A stretch of DNA of 32,458 bases. It comes from Phoronis australis. Lineage: Eukaryota; Phoronida; Phoronidae. The stretch spans positions 1-32,458 of the forward strand of contig NMRA01000638.1 of NCBI GenBank assembly GCA_002633005.1. The letters are read 5' to 3'. This document shows, one piece after another, positions 9,310 to 21,500 of this stretch. The notes below the pieces were generated by a model. The model did not search any database. It worked only from the letters and a program-made list of their open reading frames with translations, and had not been told where the DNA came from. Numbering within the stretch: position 1 is the first letter of the stretch; the number at the start of each line of letters is the position of its first letter. The position numbers were made by a program, and so were the translations under genes.

Positions 9310-11589
9310 AGGGCCTACATAAAATATTACAGCCGTTGGCCGCCGGGGTGAACCATGAGCTGCCGTGGAGTCCGTCTGCTGGACTCACGGTTGTTGGCTA
9401 TAACGAGACACTGAAAAAATAAAATATCTCAAGAGAATAAAACCTGACATGTACATCACCATGAATAAGTCAAGCATAATTGAAAAATATAGTGATCATA
9501 TTTCAACCTAATTAAAATTATATTTTGGTTGATGGAGTTGCCAACATCTCGCCGGGGCGGAAAGGGCCCAGTTTAGCAGCTGCTTTAAAAGCTAGCTGGT
9601 GTGGTGTCAAAGTCACATGGCACATGCACATGCACATACTTGACAAGTATAGGCCTATGTAGTTCTGTACCAAGTTGTACCAAGAGCCTGAGCGTTTCGT
9701 TAACGAACTCGATGACGTCGAATGAATGAACTAAATGATTGAGCGTATTAACAGATGTATTCGTGAGTTACCCCGTCAAAAATGCAGTGGAGTAGGCCTA
9801 TACTCAGTGGACTTTAATTAGTATACTGGACATGTAGCAAAGTAGCACCAAATTATATCGAGTAAACCTATGGAGATCCCTTGGTCAGGTTAATTACACA
9901 GCAGTTCATTGGAAAACTATTCATGTGTCTTCAAGCGCCAGATAACAAACTATTCGCCTATTGCCGGTGACATGGGCGACGCAGCCGACTGAAATAACTC
10001 GGAAGTGTGCCTATACGTAGCCATAGATCATCGATGCTATAGCCCCTCTCAGCCTGAGACCCTTATGTGCCGATGGCCATGTGGTAAGCCTCAAGACAAT
10101 GGCAACCCAGACTGGCCAAAATCCCAATAGAATATTTCAGCCCATTCCCTCACCCGGCTTACTAATTCTTCACAACATTGGGCCTCAATTTTGGTTCCTA
10201 CATTGTACGGGGTTTCTTGAAATATGATGACAGCCGGTACCATTGAAGTATGAGGCAGAACTTAATGAGAAATGTGACGTATAATAGTTTATTTCATTAC
10301 GTTTCTGGTTTTGACAAACCGTACACCTGCTTTACCATAAACTCTCCTTAAAAGCGTATTGCTCTTTCTACACCAATGTCCATGTCCCTTTTTCCCTTTA
10401 CAGATATCGGGAAGCTTTCGAAATTACCTTTTCACGGTCACGGGTTTATATTTGAAACATCAAAATGTAGAAGTAATTATTATATTTTCTTTACACCCTG
10501 GGACTAGCGAGAATTGGTGAATCTGTCTTTTCCGATGAGCAGGACTGGGACTGGGACACACTGGGCAATAAATCAGAGACACTTTGTTCAGAACGTTACG
10601 CTATTTCAGTACAATCGTCTACAATGGAAAAAACATTGGGAAAAGCCAGAATCGTTCTATTTTTGATTCTCTACAAAAAATGAAGTAACGCAACCTGTCA
10701 TTAATCATAGGGGAACTTTTTACTAGTAGGTAAAAATCTGTTCGAATACTGGAACATGGCACTACGACCCAGGCTTAGAGAACCGCCCTTATTATATGCC
10801 ATTGAGTTGGTAGCAACTTGGGAGGAATCACTTTACGGTTTTTAATGATACAAGCAACAAAAATTTCTTACCATTTGCACGTTTTCGTCCATCCTGATCA
10901 ACGTGTTACCAATAGCGGAGGCTGCGGATCATCTGTGGAATTTTATTTCTTTATTCCTTTTTTTTCTTCCCGCTTCACATACATTTTCGATGAAATCACT
11001 AATCTATTGAATTAAAAAATATTAATCTTAGAGCGGTAACGGAACTGAAGTCCCAAAGGATTTAACGTAGCTGATATGCACAGACAATTAACTCATTCCA
11101 CAAGAGCACCAAAAGGTCAACTCTAAAGTCAAATGCATGTTCATACATCCTGCAGAGTTAAGGAATCATGAAAAAATTTTGGCCCCAAAATAGCCCATTT
11201 TGGTTCAAAAAGGTTCAGTTAGGGAAGTTGTTGAAACCTTCCCAGTAAAACTACGAAAAACCGCCAACAGTTTTAAACTGAAAAAACAAACAGTGTTTCT
11301 AAAGTACCTAACTTGCAAACTAAATATATGCAGACGTACTACGTCTACGCGTACGTTTCTGTGCCGAAAAGCTGATAAAATTTGAAAGAACCAATGGGGT
11401 GCCCCTATATCCGAAGGAACTCTTTCAAGCATGGTTTTAGTGCTCGAGGTTGTAGACGTTTCGCGTCATCTGGATGAGGAGAACGGGTCCTGTGAGGAGG
11501 CCGCATTCCTAATTCATGCACTGATGCTACTTGTTAATTAAAAAACAAAAAACACCGCTCTCCACTTTCTCAATCGCAATCCCGTTCAA
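9310..11589. other. Intergenic region without recognised gene
   Basis: Short ORFs only, without protein-like composition. AGGCCTA words occur at 9651 and 9794. No element ends are recognised. Confidence 0.5.
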
Positions 11590-11689
11590 GCAAGCGAAAT
11601 CATGGTGGAGACAGCTTCAAAAGAAGAATTATCTTCCATCCCTGAGGGCGCTATTCGGCGTTATGCGAACTGTTAATTTGGAAAAGAAT

Positions 11690-12011
11690 ACTAAGATTTG
11701 ACGCATACCTTTCAAGCCCCCCTCCCTTCAGATACGTGGTACAGTGTATAAATTTAAGGCATGGTATTTTTTCCCACCACTGGTGAGGATCAGAACACTG
11801 TAACCAGAAGAGAGAAGAATGCCTATCTTCTGGCACTGAGTTGATTATATTACAGTAGAGATGTTGAAGTCTGGGAACAGTTACCCAACTCGGGGTGTTA
11901 AGTCGACACGGAGTGCCACATATTCTGTTCTCCAACAACGGTCCCCAGTTTGCGTTGCGTGAATTCCAGGCATTTTCTGCAGATTGGAAATTTGAGCAGG
12001 TCTTCAACACG
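11690..12011 (+). pseudogene. Ty3/gypsy integrase fragment, catalytic core
   Basis: In shifting frames the plus strand reads AYLLAL, YYSRDVEVWEQLPN and then RHGVPHILFSNNGPQF, followed by REFQAF and KFEQVF. This is the order of the retroviral-type integrase core around its second catalytic aspartate. The aspartate position of the NGPQF motif is Asn here (SNNGPQF), and stops and frameshifts occur, so the copy is dead. A possible WW motif upstream (about 11600-11630) may be part of the preceding region. The fragment is cut off at 12011 and resumes at about 13493. Confidence 0.75.
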
Positions 12012-12012
12012 G

Positions 12013-13350
12013 CCTCAAATTAATAATGAAGCCACGTGCGCACTCCACCCAGCCTTTGATATGGGGGGCTCGAATTTCCATCGATGTGTACCTTTCACTA
12101 ACAAAAAGCCGAATTAAGGACTAAAATAATAACAAAATGGCCACTAGATGGCGCAAAATAGATCGAATCTGGCTGAAAACCAGAAAATGTCTTCGTTTCT
12201 TTAAAAGAAAGCCACTTACCAAATTTCATTGAAATTTGTCTAGGAACTTCAGAGAAACAGAGGAAAACGAAAAAAAAAAGAAATTGCCACTAGGGGGCAG
12301 AGTGTTCTTCGGATCTGTAAAAAGTCGTCTTCTCTTGTTAACTTCACATAAATACAGGTGATAAACTTAATTAAGAGGGCTTAGGAGATGAGTGAGGTAT
12401 GGATGCAAAAAAAAAACACCACTAGGCGGCGCCACAGCAGTCAAAGTCATCGGAAAATTATTGTCAACCGTCCCCTTCATAGAAAGAACATACATGCCAA
12501 CTTTCACTATCATCCTTAGACTCCCTTAGAGTAGTTTGGTTGGCAGAGGGACGGACACCAAAACACAGAATCAAAAATAACAAAAATGGCCACTAGGTAG
12601 CACAAACTATGTCGAATCCATCTGAAAAAGGGAGGATAGCGTCATATCATTAATAGATGTCTATAATTTTATAGAAATCCGTTGAGGACCTTTGACGATA
12701 CGGAGATAAACGTAATTAAATAATATTGCCACTAGGGGGCACAGCGGTACACTGATCTGTCCGGAAGTTGTCGTCGTCTTCATATAAATGCATTTGTTAA
12801 ATTTAATAAAGATCCTGTAGAACGTTTAGGAGATACAGCCATGGCGCAAAAACAAACAAAACTGCCACTTGGGGGCGCCACAGTAGTCGGAAAATCATCG
12901 TCAACTGTCTTCATCACAGTACGGACATACATGCCAATTTTCACAATCATCCATAGAGTGGTTTGGTTGACAGAGGGGCAGACGCCAAAAAACGACTCGA
13001 AAATAGCAATAATGGCCACTAGATGGCGCAAAATGTCTCAAATCCATCCGAAAACGGGAGGATAGCGTCAACTCATTAATAGATGTCTATGTGCCAAATT
13101 TCATGAAAATTGGTTAAGGACCTTTGAAGATACAGAGGCAAACATAAAAAACTAAAATTGCCACTTGGCGGGGCACAGCGGTAATCGGGTCGGTCCGAAA
13201 CTCGTCGCCCTCTGTGGTAAACCTCATAGGAACATACCTGACAAATTTCAATAAGATTCTGCAAGGGGTTTAGGAGATACCGTACAGCCGCGGACGCCCC
13301 GAGATGACGGCAATATGCGACCACATATAAATATGTGGGCGCATAAAAAC
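12013..13350 (+). mobile_element. Tandem-core (pearl/Helentron-associated-like) element 1, nested in gypsy
   Basis: At least eight monomers of about 130-170 bp start at CCACTAG-type motifs near 12141, 12287, 12419, 12590, 12729, 12865, 13016 and 13161. Three monomer types (A, B, C) alternate, giving a higher-order unit of about 425-450 bp. Monomers share TGCCAAATTTCATGAAAAT and a TTTGAAGATACAGAGG-like segment. The right end has a near-palindrome at 13317-13342 (GCG-N-CCACATAT-AA-ATATGTGG-N-CGC) followed by ATAAAA. Core tandem repeats, a GGAC-type microsatellite and a terminal hairpin are the layout of bivalve pearl elements and Helentron-associated (HINE/DINE-1-like) elements. The left boundary is inferred from the interruption of integrase. 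Confidence 0.7.
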
Positions 13351-13492
13351 AGAGTACCACGTCCAGAGCTATGAATTGTGTGTTTGCGCCTTTTTAGTGG
13401 ACTTTTTGTCTCGTTTTCTCGGACTTTGTGCTTCTCTGAGGCGGGCCTTTTTGTCCACCTCGCCAAATGGGGGGCTCATTTGATTCCCCCCG
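13351..13492. other. Filler between element 1 and resumed integrase
   Basis: About 140 bases are neither monomer nor integrase. ATGGGGGGCTC occurs at 13467-13477 and also at 12061-12071, so the insertion may be flanked by an 11-bp direct repeat and be slightly larger than the core element. Confidence 0.4.
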
Positions 13493-14052
13493 AGCCCCCC
13501 TGGGTACGCGCATGGAGGCTGAAAGAGCAGTCTAGATGATAAAAGGTATACTCAACAAGTGTAACGACGAGTACTTAGCCCTCATGATGTATCACAATAT
13601 GCCCAAGGCGTGTAGTACACTCCTTGATACGCCCCCACAATATGGATGTTCTCCTTCCCAACTCGGCATCGGTCGCCAACTGAGGACACTGACACCCATA
13701 CACCCAGATCTGCCATTGCCCTAACTTACTGACACAACGCTTCTACGTAAATCAGAGAATGAATATCGTCAGTGAATGTAAACCAACTTCGACTTGAGAC
13801 ACAAGGATGTTGAACCTAAGAGCTTGTCCCCTGTAGATAGAGTTTGGATACCAGATTTAAAAAATGAGAGGGAGGATCATCAATCTTCAGGACCCACGTT
13901 TTCTCATCACTGAAACGTCAAATGAGAGTCACGTCCCAAGAAATAGGTCTCATGTGAGGAGGCTTGATCCCATTCCAGAGCTTGGAAAGTTACACCTAAA
14001 CAGTCAAAACCACCTTCAGACGCTGGCAGTACAGAACGGTCCTCACCTCTGA
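13493..14052 (+). pseudogene. Ty3/gypsy integrase fragment, C-terminal part
   Basis: It resumes with SPPGYA, shifts frame to MEAERAV (from 13512), meets an in-frame TAG at 13533-13535, and continues IKGILNKCNDEYLALM and GCSPSQLGIGRQLRT to 13724. After further shifts come VWIPDLK and PRFLITETSN...PRNRSHVRRL (13864 on). These are the usual integrase C-terminal landmarks: the core helix with ERAVQ-IK, the SP-LL-GR-LR motif, the VW-PD strand and the RNR-H-R end. It belongs to the same copy as 11690-12011. Confidence 0.8.
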
Positions 14053-14249
14053 ACCAGAAAGTGGAACTCCGCAGGCATAGCTCTCGGATCCCGGTCAAAC
14101 AAGCCAAAGAGACTCATTGAGGAGATGTGACAACACTCTCCGACTTTTGTGTTGAACATAGTTTTTAGTATGTTTATTTAAGATAATTTTTCAAGTAGTA
14201 GATTTAGTTCCGAAGTGTTAAGGTTGTTCATTGACTTAGAATGGGTAGA

Positions 14250-14584
14250 TGTAGTAGTACCTTATATCAGTTTGTGACAACGACGGGATTCGCCCGGTTT
14301 TGAAGCAATAGACATTGTACGGACTTCAAAGACTTCTTCTCTCCAAAGTATTATGTCACTGTATAACAATGAAGATCAAGTCTCCTACTTTTATTCGACA
14401 TAATATACATCGTAAAATTTAAGGCCATAAAATTGATCTCCACTTGTTCCAAGTAATTTCTGGGTTCACAAGGAACTGTCATTTCATTATTCCTTTACTG
14501 CCGTAAATAAATTCTGTGTTGTCATTGTCCGAGTCAGTGACGACCGAGTTTGTCATTAATCAACTTCTCATATCTACTACTGCA
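14250..14584 (+). mobile_element. 3' LTR of the gypsy element
   Basis: The ends TGTAGTAGTA and TACTACTGCA are inverted with one mismatch, giving a 335-bp LTR in the usual TG...CA form. It is preceded by a purine-rich tract (AGAATGGGTAGA). AATAAA at 14507-14512 is a plausible polyadenylation signal. No 5' LTR was found in the window. Confidence 0.6.
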
Positions 14585-16250
14585 TACTTCGCGTGGTCAG
14601 TATCAGTGAAGACTGGGATCACCTAGTACATTCAGTTGGACGGACTGGTTCCACTTCTCTTAACAACACATATGACATCTTGGCCACCATCTTCCTGAAC
14701 AGACTGGTAACATAGTGTAAAACTTCATTCAGTGCCTAATAACCATTTTCTTAAAGCCCCCCAAAAAAACAAGATTATAATAAAAACAGTATACCATATA
14801 TTGGCAAGATGCCACAGCAGAAAGCTTCAGAAGCATACTTTCACATTGATACTATTTCATTGGCTTAAAGCCTAACTTCAACGGAATTTTGTTACTCTAG
14901 ATGAATTAGGCTAACCAGATAGTCCTATCAAAGACTTAATAAAATAAGAAAACGCGAGTTCAATCACGCAAGTGTAAGTCCGTCAAATAATAAGTGAAGC
15001 TGGCTTTTCGTGCCATGTACAAATAACAAAAGGTTGTAATGAATAGGGGTCTGAATAAAACACCATTGCGTGCGGGTGTTATTCGCAGCTGTTTGAATTA
15101 AAAGATGATGCTTGCGGTGACGTAGACAAAAGCAAGCTAATACGCCAAACGGTTTGTTACATTTGGCAATTTATGGCTCTAGTGGGCTAAAAGCGAGGCT
15201 TTTAACATAGTGTAGGAACCAAATTTACATGTATTACCGTTGAAGATAGGCTTTAAATTCCTGTCATAAAATAGACATATCATTTGACAGATCGGCAACC
15301 CTTGGAACACATAACACAGCCAAGGTATCATCATCTGAGCTACAGTGGAACATTTACATCAACTGCTCAGACGAGGATCTCAAGATGATTTTGTGTTAAT
15401 TGACCTCAAATAGCTAATGGGAATAAGTTAAACAATTTAGCGATACATACACAAATGCTTATAGAACAAATGGCAGGAAATTGTGTCAGAAACAAGATGT
15501 TGTAAACTAATATACAAACAGCTCTATCAAATACAAAGTACAGTGGCACTGTTGCAGCACTGTGCAAGTCAAACTCTTATCACAATATGATGTCGTTTCA
15601 ACATGGAAACATAGTCAATAACAGATAGATACAATTTCTCGATATTTATTCATGTTTTCTACTCGTATGACCACTATACGGTTTTAAAAACTATTATTCA
15701 AACTAAAGAGAATGATAAAAAGTAATAAATGCTCCTATTCAGTATTGACTAAAGTAATTATCTTAATCAGCTGCTAGGCAACATCTAGGTCCCCACCTTG
15801 TAGCATGGCAACTGAGTAGATACCAAAATGACCACATCACTAACTCAGAACTAATACATACTCTAACTACTACAATAATAAATGCGAGTTATTAATGTAT
15901 AATGTATTCACAGACCTTTTCTTCACTGGAAGACAAGTGTCTAACCTGATATAAACAATATTCTTTACTTACACAGCTTTGAATTCATGCAAGCGCCTTT
16001 CAATGAGTGGATACACAAAGACTATCACTTGGCAATTAAACTTGAAACGGCTATAATACATGATTTCACAAGACTTGGATGTTGTTAAATTAAACACAAT
16101 TGTCTACATATACTTGCATGACGTACTACCTATCAAATGCCGACAACTAATATGACAGACTCCAAAGCAATATCGTCACTACTGAATCTTAAAATTCATT
16201 TATTACTCAGTAGGTTGCAATTTCATCAATAGATTCTGTCGCAAACAATT
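14585..16250. other. AT-rich region without recognised features
   Basis: No coding sequence, RNA gene or element termini recognised between the gypsy LTR and the TIR element. Confidence 0.5.
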
Positions 16251-17751
16251 CTTATTACCGTATTCGCTGTAATAACCACCCATGCCCCTATAAGCACCCC
16301 CCACGCGTTTTCAGACTTTGCTAAAATAAGCACCCAGTCCATGAACGTGTACGTGCGAAAAATGCCTTACCTACAGTCCTAATATTCTACAGTAACATCT
16401 TCAATTTATTAATAATATCCGAAAGTTCTGAAAAAAATCAATGTGCGCAGAATTTGTAGACCACGAGCCTCACTGCTATGTCGGTATTTAGCCGTGACTA
16501 TACACTTCAAACTTCCGCCATGCCTCAAAACGAACACAGAAGTTCTGCTGATCTTGCGAGGACCAATGGTCTGGCCTTTCAGAACAGAAGTAGTGTAGTT
16601 GTCTACGGGATTGCTTGGTAGATATTTCCCGCTTTCAACAGGAATCCAAATTTCTTTGAAGGTCTACACGTGAAAACCGCGAATCGAAGACTAATAAAAA
16701 GCTTGGCCAGTGTTAAAAGCCCGTGGCCAGGAAGCACGCACTACATACATGAACTTGTCATCAAAGACATTAGTCGGGAACTATCCATTCATGAAACAGG
16801 TAACATAGCATCGGCAAGAAATGAATATTGGAACTAATTTCTGACAGTTTCTCATACTATAAAAAATGTCTGTGTTATTTTTAAGATGAATTGTTTGATT
16901 AACCATAATTGATGTTTTTAAGCCAAATATCCGTAAAATGACCACTGACAGTGAATGCTTACACACCCTTACACCGAAAAATAACTGTTAGATAATCACG
17001 TACGCATCCAGCCACCCGGCGACTAATATGGCACATGAGACCGGCAAGTGCTGAATGAAACACGCTCTGGTTTAAGCCTACTGCTTGTGCAAATTTCTTT
17101 AGACACAATGCACAACTAGCTCGTTAGATTGCGTGACTTTGGCCAAAAAAACAGTAGGCCTATCTGCTCTGGCAAATGAACTCTGGTGACACGCACGTGC
17201 TCGCTTACTCAAAACGCATACAACTTCAAAACAAACGTCATGAGACAACAACATGTTTGTTCGTCCAGACATTTTTCCCATGTTGCCGCTCATACATGTA
17301 GATGGCACAATGTAGCACAGATTTGTACTTAAACCTGCCGTGATCCCGACTCCACGGAACTTAAAAATCTTAGGGACGCTGCTTGGAAAACTTGAGGATT
17401 TCAGGTAATTTGCTTGAGTCAAAACTGTATTTTTATTCAAGCATTCTAGTCACCATATCGAGGATTGCGAGGCAGGCAGTGGGGGAGTTTTAGCCCTAGA
17501 ATTTCAGCACAATTTTCTGTAAAATGATCGTAATTTAGCAGCAAAGTTTGATAGCAATGCACCACGGTTTTGTAGAAAGTCTTTCATAGATTACAGATAC
17601 GTCACAGAGCGTAAATATGATGAATCTTAGCTTCCGATTTCACCCGTTTCAGTGACCGGGTTTCAATGGCCTTGGGTTATAATAAGCGCCCCCCCTGAAA
17701 CGAACTTTTCTAAGTGCCCTGGGCGGTTATTACAGCAAATACGGTAATAAG
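16251..17751. mobile_element. Non-autonomous TIR DNA element, about 1.5 kb
   Basis: The left end reads CTTATTACCGTATTCGCTGT and then AATAACCACCCA. The right end, reverse-complemented, reads CTTATTACCGTATTTGCTGT and then AATAACCGCCCA. That is 32 bases with two mismatches. C-rich subterminal words (TATAAGCACCCCCC on the left, AATAAGCGCCCCCCC on the right) follow. Internal ORFs are short and show no transposase motif, so it appears non-autonomous. The target-site duplication is ambiguous because the ends are themselves TA/TTA-rich. The superfamily is not assigned. Confidence 0.75.
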
Positions 17752-18213
17752 AGGAGATGGAAACTCCCCTCATGCAACAACGTATTCCTGAAGTTGGTAT
17801 GTGATAGATACACTTCGGTATCATTTTTTTTGCCACATGAAGTCACAACCTGATCCAGAAAATTGATACTGTCATAGGATGGCAATAAATCTAACTTAAA
17901 ATTAGCTGAAACTCACAAAGGGATTGACAACAACCTCAGAAATAAAATGCTTGGAGGTTGTCATGGAAATTCTTTCATAAGAAACCAAAAAAAACGGACA
18001 GGGACCATTTCAATAGAGTATAACCATGCCAAAATGGGAATGGTGTAGCAGTATGATCGCCATATTAGCATAATACAATGGGTACAGCAGTCAAACTGCC
18101 ACTTTTGTTACATTCTGTAGTACATGGCTCAAGATATCCAGAAAACAATTGAACAAGGCATCGTGCTTGTCGCCATGTAACTCTAATATTAACTCATACC
18201 ACAATAACCATGA
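17752..18213 (-). other. Probable 3' UTR and downstream flank of spectraplakin
   Basis: This stretch follows the spectraplakin stop codon in the direction of transcription and precedes the TIR element. No minus-strand AATAAA (TTTATT on the given strand) is visible here, so the UTR end cannot be placed. No other gene is seen. Confidence 0.4.
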
Positions 18214-18587
18214 TCAAGACTTGCTCGTAGAATTCCTTCGACTGCTGCCACCACCTGGCTTTGGAATGCGTGATCCAGATGTCGACGTTCTTGCCTCTAA
18301 TATGGGCGTGGTCCGAGAGGGTGTGGTTCGGGAAGGTGCGGTCCGTGAGGGCGTGGTTTGTGACGTGGGCAGGAAGCCTGGAGGAGTCGCGTGGCTCGAG
18401 TGAGCTTGTGCTGTGTGCCTGCGATTCTGTATGACATGTGTCTGGTACGTGGTAGTCACTTGTGGTCTACCTCCCACAGTCCTTGTCTCCGTTTGCATTG
18501 TGGTATACATCTCTGGTTCATCCTCACACACTTCAGACACTTCACTCTCTGCACGGCTGCTGCAACGACTACTGCAGATACTTGTCC
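18214..18587 (-). CDS. MACF1: Spectraplakin terminal exon with SxIP motif
   Basis: The acceptor is tgtttctag at 18588-18589 and the frame stays open to TGA at 18214-18216. The exon completes a Gly codon and then encodes 123 residues. It begins with a Ser/Arg cluster (CSSRCSSR), passes an acidic patch, and ends in a Thr/Ser/Pro/Arg-rich tail. Near the end, [10 protein letters not shown] is a canonical SxIP motif in a basic, Ser-rich setting. Such motifs bind the EB1 EBH domain and direct microtubule plus-end tracking. A five-residue repeat (TPSRT type) sits just before it, encoded by a 15-bp minisatellite. The GSR repeats seen in vertebrate tails are not obvious here. Confidence 0.9.
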
Positions 18588-21500
18588 CTAGAAACATGAC
18601 AGTGGAATCAAAACCAATAACGCAACTGTACCAATTTCAATGTCAAAGGACTTTTCGCAAACAGTATTTTCTGTAATAAAGTCATCCTAATACAAAGGGG
18701 AAATGTATAGTACAATGAATAATCATTTTGGTTACATTTGTACTTACAACAATTTGTTATGTACACTGTATCTCATCGGAACCTGGCAATGTTAGTTTTA
18801 CAACCTATTACAGTGGTGTATTCTACTGATGCTCATACACAGCTGTGTGGCCTGTAGTACTGGCCAATCTGGTCAATGCCCTGCATATAGCAGGATGACC
18901 TACAAGTATTAGCCATTTTCGTTGATGGCCTAGTGGTATTGGCCAATTCTATAGACTCCCCACTCATTGTTGCAAGGTCTAGAATGGTGCTGGCCTATTC
19001 TAATGATTGCATTCCATTCCTGTTCTAAGGTCAATTCAGGAGTTCTATTCTATTGATACCGTGCCCACTGTTGTGCAACTCACCAGGACTCAGCACACCT
19101 CTAGGCCGGTGTGCCATGATCTGAGACACTTCTCTGTCTGGTGTAGCACCAGAACGCCGACTCTGTGGACAAAAATTATATAGACTACCTTACAAGTTTG
19201 ACTAGGAACAAAGGGCTGCAAGCAAAATCACCTGTTTGGACCCTACTCTGGAAAACTGTCCTAAAACGGGATGACTAACAGGAAATCAAGGTCTGTGACA
19301 GAAATTCCGGGTAATACGGTGGCCTCATTCTAAAACCATAACATTACTTTAGTTAGCGAAACCATCAAATTGATAATGTAATTAGATCACTGATGGTACC
19401 ATCAAATTGATAATGTAATTAGATCACTGATGGTGATCATGTGGTAAGGTCATGTTACTCACCCTACTGACGGGTGTGCGTGGACTGCTAGCTCCACTAC
19501 TGGTACTCTTTGGCGTGAAGGCTGCCATGGACTGGGAGACCCCTTGGGCTAGGATGAACTGTTCTCTCAATTCTGTATTGGTCCGACCTTTTGCTGTTGG
19601 CAGAAGCAAGTGATTCATTAATATTCAAGGATAAATGAGCTAAATGAGTGTTGTCATTTGAACTACATACAACAGAAAACCTTTGTGACAGTGTAACTCT
19701 AAAATGGATGAATTATTTGACATGTGTGCTAAGTGGATACTGAAATATACAGTTTGAATAACAACACTGGATTATTAGCGACATAAATTCCTGAAATTAT
19801 ATGTTGTAGATTGTGAAATACATTGTGATATATCGGTATTATCAAAAGCTCAGAACCTGTAGTGCTGAAACACACACACTATACAAACCACACATTAAGA
19901 GAAGCACTTCAAAAATCTACAACTAACATCACCACAGAGAAAACAGTGTCTGATCAATACCATTTCAGATCTTGCAACCAAAATAGTATACTGGAACCAA
20001 GTATAGTGGCTAAGTACATGTGTGTAGTGCACGTGAATAGCTACTGCACATCCAAACATTTCTAGCTGAGTGTTACTACCTGAATAAGTGGTATCATAAA
20101 AATCTAAATAAAAATTCCACTAGATTAAGTACAAAACACTAGAAATTTCAATAAATGCACAAACTGAAACTACCTTGACGTAGAAAAACCCAAGACAGGG
20201 TTCGGATCTCGTGCACGCATCCGAAGCCAGTAACAAAAAGAAGAATAACTGACCATACAATTTTACACAGTCACGTGACATGAAGTCCCAAAAGTGATCT
20301 CTTTTACCATAAGATATTCGTGTTACACAATGTTTTTCAGCTTGAACAACAAGTTGCCATGCCAATAAAACTGGGCCAAAAACATGAATGAAAATTATTC
20401 TTTGTTGAGCATTCCAAGCTGAACGTATTCCAAAATAAAGTTACACAAACAATACAATCACACGTTGAGAATATTTTGCCATATCTTTCCTATCGTGTTT
20501 TTTACGAAGGACTGTGTATTAAATCAAGACATACCGGTATTCGAAAATGCATGCAAGGATTTGGAATTGCGAGACTAGCTTAAAAACACAATCGAACCAA
20601 ACTAAACAGAAACAAACTAAATACCAGAAAATAACCCCTTAAAACGTTAATTCACTAAAGGTTTTGTTAAGACATGCAACTGGTATGCTTTGAGAGGATG
20701 CTCATACAGGATGCGCATAAACTCTGGCCACATATTACTTGAGGTCAGAGTTTATGTTAAGATGTTCCTGAACCAGCCATCTTTCCCTTTTGACCCTTTT
20801 GACTCTACCCATGTTTGGAAAATAGATGCATCAGTGTCAAATCTTCTGTAACAGTGTGCCATCCGGAAAAGCTACCGGAAAGGAATATCAGAAGACAATC
20901 TCTGCTTCAAATCAGTATAGGAAGTTACATAGTCAAACTGTTGGGTGACCCCCAACTCCCTCTCTCAGTAAAACTATGCACTACGTACTCCAAGTTCATA
21001 TACCTTTCTCAACTATTGCTTGTTAAGGTAAAATCAACACTTTTAAAACCATCACCTTCCTGATAAACATTGTCATCCAATAAATACAAATTTCAAGGAA
21101 ATTTGGTATCATCAACACATAAGTTTTTAAAAATAATATGTGGCAAAGTAGTTGCACTTCTCAAATTAATGGACCTAAAGGTCATTTCAGGATAATGCTA
21201 ACTTGCCACATGTTGTTTTAATGACCCTTGCATGAGCATTATTTAGCCTACTAAAAGTGGACATGCTTGAAAAACTGGAGAGGGTCAAAGCATTCAGCAA
21301 GAGGCAGCATGCAGGCACCTCATCTGCTTAAAGCGCTGCTGGAAATAACGGAACCGATTCCTCCGCCAGATACCAACTATATTGGAGGAAGGAAGAAAAT
21401 CGAGTCAGAGTAAAGAGATAGATGACACCAAACAATAACTGTGGTGCTGGGAACACATTGTGATCATTGGGTATGAATAATTAATATATCAATAAATAAA

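Noticed and set aside
11651-12010. 119-codon minus-strand ORF
   Set aside because: It is antisense to the gypsy integrase core, which explains its length.
17099-17440. 113-codon minus-strand ORF inside the TIR element
   Set aside because: No transposase or other domain motif, and composition does not look protein-like.
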